From: Prevotellaceae bacterium
GTDB lineage: Bacteria; Bacteroidota; Bacteroidia; Bacteroidales; UBA932
Direction of reading: 5' to 3'
NCBI GenBank assembly: GCA_031258755.1
Contig: JAIRMK010000099.1
Span: 1-5,452 of the forward strand
Length of the DNA stretch: 5,452 bases
Numbering within the stretch: position 1 is the first letter of the stretch; each line of letters opens with the position of its first letter. The translations under genes and the position numbers were made by a program. The notes beneath the pieces are model-generated. The model had not been told where the DNA came from. It did not search any database and saw only the letters and a program-made list of their open reading frames with translations. Below, in pieces: positions 1 to 4,030 of the stretch.

Positions 1-37
1 AAAAGCAGAAGCCGCCTGTAACCAACCGGGCGGCTTC
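1..37 (-). terminator. Intrinsic terminator hairpin after the 153-aa gene
   Basis: A perfect 9-bp GC-rich stem (GAAGCCGCC at 8-16 with GGCGGCTTC at 29-37) closes a 12-nt loop. Read on the minus strand it is followed by TGCTTTT (7-1), a usable U-tract. It lies about 70 bp beyond the stop of the minus-strand gene at 109-570 and would end that transcript. The other strand also has a pyrimidine run (CTTTCCTT, 38-45 region), so it could serve a + strand gene lying left of the window as well. Confidence 0.7.
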
Positions 38-38
38 C

Positions 39-89
39 TTTCCTTAAGCCCAATCAATTCTATGTTTTTTTAACCAAAGCTTAAGGAAA
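39..89. repeat. Inverted repeat, 11-bp arms
   Basis: Arms TTTCCTTAAGC (39-49) and GCTTAAGGAAA (79-89) are perfect inverted copies separated by 29 nt. In the minus-strand transcript this forms a long-loop stem between the stop of the 153-aa gene and the GC-rich terminator hairpin, so the mRNA would end in two stacked hairpins. The stem is AT-rich and has no T-tract of its own, so a protective 3' structure is more likely than a second terminator. Function is unknown. Confidence 0.45.
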
Positions 90-108
90 TATTTCTACAC
101 GTGTGCGT

Positions 109-570
109 TTAGTTGACGATGGCCTGTGTCTCGTCGCTCCATGGGCCATGCTGCGGCGTGCTCACGTATACCGAGATGTCGTGGTGCTGACCCGATACCA
201 CGCTGTCTTCGGGCGCGTCGGCAGGCTCCGGCAACGGTTCGTGAAAATGATGTTCGCGCGAGGGAAGTCCCATCGCACGGAGATCGTCTTCGGTTACCGC
301 TTCGTTGAGCTCCAGTGTTTTTACCACTGTGCTCAGGTACACTTTCAGCTCGCCGAAGTGTACATCCTTGGCCGCCGCCGTGCGACGGTTGGCTTCCTCC
401 GGGTTGGCGTTTGCTTCGTAGGCCGCTTTTGCCGCAACGGTGAGGGTGTGCAACTTCATTACCAGGCCGGGGTTCAGTACCCAGTCGCCTTCGTGCGCGG
501 TGCACTGGCTGTCGATGTTGAGGGCGAAAGCCAGAAAGTCCGCCTCTTTAACAGGAAATGTTTTTGCCAT
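109..570 (-). CDS. Conserved hypothetical protein, 153 aa, cytoplasmic
   Basis: Function not recognised. The sequence shows no signal peptide and no membrane segment. Residues 1-95 are mostly helix-forming: MAKTFPVKEADFLAFALNID, then an Ala-rich stretch with YEANANPEEANRRT at 51-64 and FGELKVYLSTVVKTLEL at 72-88. Residues 100-120 hold an AMGLPSREHHFHEPLPEP-type motif rich in His and Pro, followed by a short beta-like tail (SVVSGQHHDISVYV) and an abrupt end. From memory, Bacteroidota genomes carry small proteins of this plan (KEADFL-like start, helical domain, Pro-rich linker), often multicopy, and some continue into a longer C-terminal beta domain. This copy may therefore be a short form; that is inference. 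The ATG at 570 is preceded by the A-rich AAAACAAACAGTT with no Shine-Dalgarno. The tandem repeat array lies just upstream, and no convincing -7/-33 promoter was found between them. Confidence 0.75.
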   Translation of the reverse strand: MAKTFPVKEADFLAFALNIDSQCTAHEGDWVLNPGLVMKLHTLTVAAKAAYEANANPEEANRRTAAAKDVHFGELKVYLSTVVKTLELNEAVTEDDLRAMGLPSREHHFHEPLPEPADAPEDSVVSGQHHDISVYVSTPQHGPWSDETQAIVN

Positions 571-628
571 AACTGTTTGTTTTTGAAATTAATATTGAAT
601 ATGTAACCGCCTGATGGCGTTTAAAAAA

Positions 629-830
629 GTTCGAGGTTTTCGCGAAAAGTATTGAGACTTTCGATAAAAGTACCGAGACTTTCATCCAAAGTACCGAGAC
701 TTTCGCGAAAAGTACCGGAACTTTCGACAAAGTACCGAGACTTTCGCAAAAAGTACCGGGACTCTTACGAAAAGTATCGAGACTTTCGACAAAAGTACCG
801 GGACTTCCGTCCGAAGTCCCGGGCTTTTTT
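629..830. repeat. Tandem array of about ten 20-21 bp units
   Basis: Nine contiguous units start at 629, 649, 670, 691, 712, 732, 753, 774 and 795, with a degenerate tenth from 816. The approximate consensus is GTACCGAGACTTTCGCG followed by AAAA. Units are 21 bp except those at 629 and 712, which are 20 bp, so no reading frame is kept across the array. The 21-bp period makes both strands read as heptad-like peptides (KVPRLSR on +, SLGTFxE / KVSVLxx on -), but the phase slips at the 20-bp units, which argues against coding. Several units carry the palindrome TTTCGCGAAA (637-648 extended, 701-710). There are no spacers, so it is not a CRISPR array. It lies between the 153-aa gene and the SusC-like fragment. 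Confidence 0.9.
798..830 (+). terminator. Hairpin plus T-tract closing the repeat array, + strand
   Basis: CCGGGACTTC (798-807) and GAAGTCCCGG (813-822) form a perfect 10-bp stem with a 5-nt loop (CGTCC), followed by GC and six T (825-830). This is a textbook intrinsic terminator for a + strand transcript. It is built out of the last two repeat units, where the final unit has become the complement of the one before it. No + strand gene precedes it, so it either ends a noncoding transcript of the array or is a chance product of repeat divergence. In the minus direction no U-tract follows directly. Confidence 0.5.
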
Positions 831-839
831 GAGCGCTTG

Positions 840-986
840 TTACCGATTGAGGGTTGTGGGTTCATCTTGTTCCTGTCCGTTACCGTCGGCGTCGTCGGTT
901 ACTACACCCGATATTTGCACGTTTTGCGCCCATAGCGCCCTGCTCGCAAATACCACACATAATAAAAACATTGTGATTTTTTTCAT
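840..986 (-). pseudogene. SusC/CarboxypepD_reg-type N-terminal remnant, 48 codons
   Basis: The minus-strand ORF from the ATG at 986 encodes a clear signal peptide (MKKITMFLLCVVFASRALWA, cleavage near residue 20-21). It continues QNVQISGVVTDDADGNG and ends after QEQDEPTTLNR. The AQNVQISGVVTD pattern is how SusC/RagA-family TonB-dependent receptors and other CarboxypepD_reg-domain outer-membrane proteins of Bacteroidota begin. Such proteins are normally about 1000 aa for SusC; here the family resemblance stops after about 37 residues and a TAA follows, right at the edge of the repeat array. The plain reading is a gene stump left by a deletion or by repeat insertion, still carrying its own upstream region. 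A real small secreted protein cannot be excluded. The start is preceded by the A/T-rich AATTAACTTCT with no Shine-Dalgarno. Confidence 0.55.
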
Positions 987-1039
987 AGAAGTTAATTTAA
1001 ATTGTAAATAATGTCTTAAATTTGGCTTAGTCAGTCAAA

Positions 1040-1068
1040 CAAATATTGTTTTTCTTTCGTAACGCAAA
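1040..1068 (-). promoter_or_regulatory. Candidate promoter for the SusC-like stump
   Basis: Read on the minus strand, a TTTG (1068-1065) is followed after 17 nt by AATATTTG (1047-1040), one mismatch from the Bacteroidota -7 box TAnnTTTG. Transcription would start inside the TTTGACTGACTAAG arm (1039-1026) and give a leader of about 45-50 nt before the ATG at 986. The box is imperfect and the region is AT-rich, so chance matches are likely. Confidence 0.35.
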
Positions 1069-1375
1069 TTAAAACAATTATTTTCAAATAACCGCACTTT
1101 TGGACTAACAAATTGCAACCTTTTTTTAATATTTTCTTAGGAAAAAAATATAATTTGCTGATTGAGAAAATATTGCAATTGCATTAAATTATTATTAAAC
1201 CGTTGTAAATCCATGTTGTTATTAGAATAATTCCCCTTTTTCAACCCCTCAAAATTTTGTTTAATACCTTATAAAAGATGAACTTTCAAATTTTGCGTGA
1301 AATTTAATCATCCCTTTTTTCTTACCCTTTACAAGAGTATACACGTTTAAAGTCTGTGTGCCACAATGGAAGTAG

Positions 1376-1383
1376 TAAATTTG
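1376..1383 (+). promoter_or_regulatory. -7-like box facing right, next to the second 14-bp arm
   Basis: TAAATTTG matches TAnnTTTG exactly and stands one base before TTTGACTGACTAAG (1385-1398). No good -33 TTTG was found at the proper distance. Any transcript would run at once into the terminator hairpin at 1426-1454 and antisense to the DUF1573 gene. It has no gene to serve in the present orientation. Confidence 0.25.
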
Positions 1384-1422
1384 ATTTGACTGACTAAGTA
1401 AAATATTCTCCCCCCTCCATGC

Positions 1423-1454
1423 AAAAAGAGGCAGGCCTTTAAGGCCTGCCTCTT
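1423..1454 (-). terminator. Strong intrinsic terminator of the DUF1573 gene
   Basis: AAGAGGCAGGCCTT (1426-1439) and AAGGCCTGCCTCTT (1441-1454) are perfect inverted copies around T1440, giving about 12 paired bases with a small TTTAA-type loop. On the minus strand the stem is followed by five T (1427-1423). It sits 28 bp after the stop at 1482 and also insulates the AT-rich region from DUF1573 transcription. Confidence 0.88.
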
Positions 1455-1481
1455 AAAATCATATAGAAACAACCGGCGCCG

Positions 1482-1901
1482 TTATTCGGGTTGTGGAGCC
1501 GGTTGCGGTTCTGCTTGTGGCGGCGCCACTACCCGGCCTTTAATGTGAAGCACAATTTGCGCCGGCACGCCGCTGGTGTAAACCGTGAGTGTTTTATCAA
1601 AGGGTATTACCGCCGACGGATTGTAAGTAGCCTGTACTTCGCCTTTTTGGCCGGGGGCTACCGGCTCTCTCGTCCAACCCGGTGTGGTACATCCGCAGGA
1701 TGCAGACACATTTTGGATGGTTATCGGCTCGGCGCCGACGTTGGTGAACTCAAAGGCATACGTTTGTGGGCCTGCATTCTGTACAATGTCACCGAAATCG
1801 TGAATGAACGTGGTGAACTTTACAGTAGTGTCGGCTTGCTGCGCTTGTGCCGCCATGCCGGTCATCCAGCATAAAACAGCAAATAATAATACTTTTTTCA
1901 T
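1482..1901 (-). CDS. DUF1573 secreted protein, 139 aa
   Basis: A small exported protein with the DUF1573 fold, an Ig-like (ASH/PapD-like) beta-sandwich that is abundant in Bacteroidota envelopes. Its biochemical role is not established. The signal peptide is residues 1-20 (MKKVLLFAVL...MAAQA, cleavage before QQ), with no lipobox Cys at the cleavage site. Residues 26-125 show the family pattern: F-HDFGDI at 32-39, F-F-N-G at 50-56, the Cys pair in SASCGCTTP (66-74), WTREPVAPGQKGEVQATYNP (76-95) and FDKTLTVYTSG (101-111). A Pro/Glu/Gln-rich tail (127-139) follows the domain. It stands alone: its own promoter lies upstream (1937-1968) and its own terminator downstream. The ATG at 1901 is the only start that keeps the signal peptide and is preceded by AT-rich sequence with no Shine-Dalgarno. 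Confidence 0.93.
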   Translation of the reverse strand: MKKVLLFAVLCWMTGMAAQAQQADTTVKFTTFIHDFGDIVQNAGPQTYAFEFTNVGAEPITIQNVSASCGCTTPGWTREPVAPGQKGEVQATYNPSAVIPFDKTLTVYTSGVPAQIVLHIKGRVVAPPQAEPQPAPQPE

Positions 1902-1936
1902 AATAATAATTTATTTAGTTTGTTATTTTCATGATG

Positions 1937-1968
1937 CAAAGATGGCTATACCTGAACAGGTATGCAAA
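1937..1968 (-). promoter_or_regulatory. Candidate promoter of the DUF1573 gene
   Basis: On the minus strand TTTG (1968-1965) is followed after 20 nt by CATCTTTG (1944-1937), one mismatch from TAnnTTTG. The expected start near 1930 gives a leader of about 30 nt before the ATG at 1901. Confidence 0.5.
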
Positions 1969-2033
1969 TTTTCCACATCAAATAATCGTAGCGTCTGCTT
2001 CAAAAAGAATGGACAATCCTTAAAAAACGTCAA

Positions 2034-2047
2034 AAAACGGCCGTTTT
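2034..2047. promoter_or_regulatory. Perfect 14-bp palindrome, possible operator
   Basis: AAAACGGCCGTTTT is a perfect palindrome lying about 16 bp upstream of the -33 element of the regulator gene, a position suited to an activator or autoregulator. The GC core stands out in AT-rich surroundings. It could be a binding site of the winged-helix protein encoded next door, although OmpR-type proteins usually prefer direct repeats. Inference only. Confidence 0.35.
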
Positions 2048-2062
2048 ATGTCAAAAATTATT

Positions 2063-2090
2063 TTTGTAGTGATTTAGATTGTTATCTTTG
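2063..2090 (+). promoter_or_regulatory. Promoter of the membrane-bound regulator
   Basis: TTTG (2063-2066), a 16-nt spacer and TATCTTTG (2083-2090), an exact match to the Bacteroidota -7 box. The expected start falls at about 2094-2097, on top of the ATG at 2094, so the mRNA would be leaderless or nearly so. Confidence 0.65.
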
Positions 2091-2093
2091 TGT

Positions 2094-3155
2094 ATGTTTT
2101 CGCGAAAAAAATACCGGCCAACCCAACCCTTTTCGCTCGCTGTACTTTTGCTGGTTAGCGTGTGTGCATTATTGATATTGCAGTCATTGTGGCTGTATAA
2201 TACTTATCAATTATCTTATAATCAGTTTATTGTTGAGGTTAATGAGGCCTTTGACGACGCATGCCGGAAAGAACAGTCGTACCGGCTGCCTGCAGGCGGC
2301 CTTGTCCATTCGGGCGATTTTACCATTCAAAGCTGCGGCGCGGAAGAAATAAGAATTATCAGGCGCTGTCCTCAACCCGATACGGTGTTTTATGACAATG
2401 TGTATGGCCATTCGATGGAAACGCTTATCAACAGGGCGTTTTATGAATTGCGGGAGCAGGTGTTGCCGTTGAATATTCATTGCCTCGCCGACCTTTTTGC
2501 CGGCGCCCTGCACGACAAGGGCATTCCTATTTCTTTTGTCATTGAGCGATTTAATCCGGCTACCGGCGAACTGTTGGAGACGTCGGCCGTTCCGAATGGC
2601 GGGGCGGGAAATATTTTTACGCATGTCATTATTACCAATATGTCGGAAACGGAAGGGTTGCGGGCAAATTTACAATTTACGAAAAGCAGCATTTTTAGCC
2701 GCATGATGGGGACATTGTTCTGCTCGGCAGGTTTGTTGCTTGTCATCCTGTGTTGTTTTGGCCTGCAATTGCGGCTGATGCGCCGTAAAAAATACACGCC
2801 CGAAGTCTTGCCGTTGCCGGATAAGGATGTGGAGAACAACAAGGGTTTCCGGCTCGGGAAGTATTATTTTGATGTGGATAAAAACGAATTGCACGGTTTT
2901 GGCATGCAGGTTCATCTGAACCGGAAAGAAAACGGCATATTGGAAGATTTGTGCCTGGAGCGCGGTAAAGTGGTGGAGCGGAGCTTTCTTCTCGAAAGGC
3001 ATTGGGACAGTAACAGTTTTATTTATTCGCGAAGCCTTGATACCTACATTGCCGCCTTACGGAAATACCTGAAAAATGATCCGTCGGTGCAAATTATTAC
3101 CATAAAAAGCGTAGGGTATAAACTGACGGTCAAAGGAGAGACGGTCGAAAATTAA
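2094..3155 (+). CDS. Membrane-spanning one-component regulator, OmpR-type winged helix
   Basis: A 353-aa transcription factor anchored in the inner membrane. TM1 spans about 13-35, a periplasmic domain 36-203 and TM2 about 205-226. A basic stop-transfer (RLMRRKK) and linker follow, and then a cytoplasmic Trans_reg_C winged helix at 252-346. The winged helix shows LNRKENGILEDLCLERGKVV (turn into helix 2), the recognition-helix region SRSLDTYIAALRKYL (312-326) and the wing strand IITIKSVGYKLTV (334-346). The N-terminal module (LQSLWLYNTYQLSYNQFIVEVNEAFDDA) resembles the sensor start of Bacteroidota histidine kinases, but no kinase or receiver domain is present, so signal and DNA binding sit on one chain. 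The topology is the reverse of ToxR, whose winged helix is N-terminal. The in-frame TTG at 2079 lies in the promoter; the ATG at 2094 is the first start that keeps TM1. Ligand and targets are unknown. The stop interlocks with that of the convergent gene at 3152. Confidence 0.88.
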   Translation: MFSRKKYRPTQPFSLAVLLLVSVCALLILQSLWLYNTYQLSYNQFIVEVNEAFDDACRKEQSYRLPAGGLVHSGDFTIQSCGAEEIRIIRRCPQPDTVFYDNVYGHSMETLINRAFYELREQVLPLNIHCLADLFAGALHDKGIPISFVIERFNPATGELLETSAVPNGGAGNIFTHVIITNMSETEGLRANLQFTKSSIFSRMMGTLFCSAGLLLVILCCFGLQLRLMRRKKYTPEVLPLPDKDVENNKGFRLGKYYFDVDKNELHGFGMQVHLNRKENGILEDLCLERGKVVERSFLLERHWDSNSFIYSRSLDTYIAALRKYLKNDPSVQIITIKSVGYKLTVKGETVEN

Positions 3156-3415
3156 TGACATTTGGTGTAGCGTATCTCGCAACGTTCGGCGATTTCTTCC
3201 AATATATCAACAGGTGGAATATTTTTTTTGCCTTCATTGCGCAACTCTTTGTCAAGGTGTTTGAACTGGGCGAGGCACTTGCGATTTTCCGGTTCGATGT
3301 CCATCAGTTCCCGAAACGTTTTTTTGTCCTTTTCGAGCAACCCTTTTTTGAAGTCTTCTTCAATTATACGCAGAAACCGGCGTTGGTTTTTATTGGTTAT
3401 GAAAAATAGCCCCAT
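3152..3415 (-). CDS. Small soluble protein, possible minimal anti-sigma factor, 87 aa
   Basis: Second gene of the sigma-factor operon. Its ATG (3415) lies inside the sigma gene, 19 bp overlapping in another frame, which points to translational coupling. The protein is highly charged and helical with no membrane segment or signal peptide: QRRFLRIIEEDFKKGLL (11-27), FRELMDIEPENRKCLAQFKHLDKEL (34-58) and ILEEIAERCEIRY (71-83). The central stretch recalls the anti-sigma N-terminal helical domain of FecR-type proteins (a D/E-rich turn, then ENR, then an F-rich helix), which holds ECF sigma factors. No FecR periplasmic domain or transmembrane helix follows. That resemblance is weak and by eye; otherwise the family is not recognised. 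Its stop TAA shares the TTAA at 3152-3155 with the stop of the convergent regulator. Confidence 0.75.
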   Translation of the reverse strand: MGLFFITNKNQRRFLRIIEEDFKKGLLEKDKKTFRELMDIEPENRKCLAQFKHLDKELRNEGKKNIPPVDILEEIAERCEIRYTKCH

Positions 3416-3954
3416 GCGGAAAGTTTGTTTTTTAAATAAAGTCGGGTTTTATACACAATGGCCTTGACCCTGTTTTCCGAAAAGCCGAGTTTTTCGCTGA
3501 TTTCCTCATAGGTCAAGTCTTCAAAATATTTCAGATAAAGAATCGCTTGCTGTTTTCTGCCGAGTTGGGCGATGGCCTTACGCAGTAACAGGCGTTGCCC
3601 GGCCTTTTGTTGAAATTGCGCCCGGTTTTCTTCAGTGAAAAAGTACAGGCTGTCGGCGGGCTCGTCCTCGTTCCCTTTGGCTTTCATGAAATCAAGTGTG
3701 AGGTAAAGCCCCAGGACATGTACCCAGCTTTCGAATTTACAGGTGAAATTGAATTTACGAAGATTGCGGTATGCTTTTACAAACGTGTGGCACGTGAGTT
3801 CTTCGGCCTGCGCTTTGGAGTTGGTGATGCGGCAATGTAAACTGAACACAGGTTTTTGATACCGCCGCACCAGTTCAAGGTACTGCTGTTTGTCGCCGGC
3901 AAGAATAGCTTTTATCATGTTATATTCTTCTAACCATGTGTTTGTATTGTGCAT
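3397..3954 (-). CDS. ECF-type RNA polymerase sigma factor, 185 aa
   Basis: Directs RNA polymerase to a dedicated set of promoters. Sigma region 2 covers about residues 20-92 (LVRRYQKPVFSLHCRITNSKAQAEELTCHTFVKAYRNLRKF, then FESWVHVLGLYLTLDFMK). Region 4 covers about 122-178, with the helix-turn-helix LTYEEISEKLGFSENRVKAIVYKTRLYL (147-174). The order, spacing and length fit the sigma-70 ECF family. Region 2.2 has TCHTF where QDTF/QETF is usual, and region 2.3-2.4 (WVHVLGLYLTLDF) lacks the usual WLYRIARN-like sequence, so -10 recognition may be unusual. The ATG at 3954 was chosen because it has a -7 box 21 bp upstream. The in-frame ATG at 4047 would start inside the flippase gene and add a non-conserved stretch. 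The ATG at 3918 is a shorter alternative. It forms an operon with the 87-aa gene. Confidence 0.9.
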   Translation of the reverse strand: MHNTNTWLEEYNMIKAILAGDKQQYLELVRRYQKPVFSLHCRITNSKAQAEELTCHTFVKAYRNLRKFNFTCKFESWVHVLGLYLTLDFMKAKGNEDEPADSLYFFTEENRAQFQQKAGQRLLLRKAIAQLGRKQQAILYLKYFEDLTYEEISEKLGFSENRVKAIVYKTRLYLKNKLSAWGYFS

Positions 3955-3975
3955 ATTTGCATTGGTTTTATTATG

Positions 3976-3983
3976 CAAAAGTA
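3976..3983 (-). promoter_or_regulatory. -7 box of the sigma/87-aa operon
   Basis: On the minus strand TACTTTTG matches TAnnTTTG exactly, 21 bp before the ATG at 3954, giving a leader of about 15 nt. No clear TTTG stands at -33; a TTTC is nearby, which would suit a weak or activated promoter. It overlaps the region upstream of the divergent flippase promoter. Confidence 0.5.
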
Positions 3984-3993
3984 ATAATTTTTT

Positions 3994-4024
3994 TTTGAAA
4001 GCTGATTTTTTTCGGCTACCTTTG
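3994..4024 (+). promoter_or_regulatory. Promoter of the flippase operon
   Basis: TTTG (3994-3997), a 19-nt spacer and TACCTTTG (4017-4024), a full match to the Bacteroidota housekeeping pattern. Only six bases separate the -7 box from the ATG at 4031, so the transcript should begin at or within a few bases of the start codon. Confidence 0.7.
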
Positions 4025-4030
4025 TGTGGT

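Larger units (their letters stand above)
1026..1398. repeat. Inverted 14-bp pair bracketing the AT-rich region
   Basis: CTTAGTCAGTCAAA at 1026-1039 and its exact reverse complement TTTGACTGACTAAG at 1385-1398 face each other across 345 bp. The similarity extends outward. On its own strand each copy is preceded by an A/T-rich ATTTG box (AATATTTG directly before copy 1 read on -, TAAATTTG plus one A before copy 2 read on +) and followed within two bases by an A-rich run. The arms could be recombination sites of an invertible segment, terminal inverted repeats of a small element, or two copies of a promoter or operator module. No target-site duplication and no recombinase gene is visible. Confidence 0.6.
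987..1422. other. AT-rich gene-free stretch
   Basis: About 435 bp with far lower GC than the flanking genes, many A and T runs and no plausible ORF on either strand. It contains the inverted 14-bp pair and promoter-like boxes described separately. It looks like the regulatory or leader region of the receptor gene whose stump ends at 986. No RNA family was recognised by eye. Confidence 0.6.

Noticed and set aside
103..606. Plus-strand ORF of 167 codons
   Set aside because: Antisense shadow of the 153-aa gene; the composition is Arg/Val/Phe-rich with no recognisable domain.
629..830. CRISPR array
   Set aside because: Units are directly contiguous with no unique spacers, the copies vary, and no cas gene is near.
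548..865. Minus-strand ORF of 105 codons through the repeat array
   Set aside because: Heptad-like peptide is a by-product of the 21-bp period; 20-bp units break the repeat phase, it overlaps the starts of two better genes, and there is no promoter or start context.
652..1011. Plus-strand ORF of 119 codons
   Set aside because: Same repeat artefact, and its second half lies antisense to the SusC-type signal-peptide ORF.
1026..1398. MITE or insertion-sequence remnant with 14-bp terminal inverted repeats
   Set aside because: No target-site duplication flanks the arms, no transposase remnant lies inside, and the arms are tied to promoter-like boxes; kept only as an alternative.
1491..1874. Plus-strand ORF of 127 codons
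   Set aside because: Antisense shadow of the DUF1573 gene.
2211..3002. Minus-strand ORFs of 110-137 codons
   Set aside because: Shadows of the membrane-bound regulator gene with no domain, start context or promoter.
3155..3467. Plus-strand ORFs antisense to the 87-aa gene
   Set aside because: Phe-rich translations typical of shadows of charged A-rich genes; the minus-strand frame has operon overlap and a charged helical protein.
3890..4030. N-terminal extension of the flippase from 3890
   Set aside because: It runs antisense through the sigma start and across the flippase promoter; flippases of this type begin at MNNTINISR.
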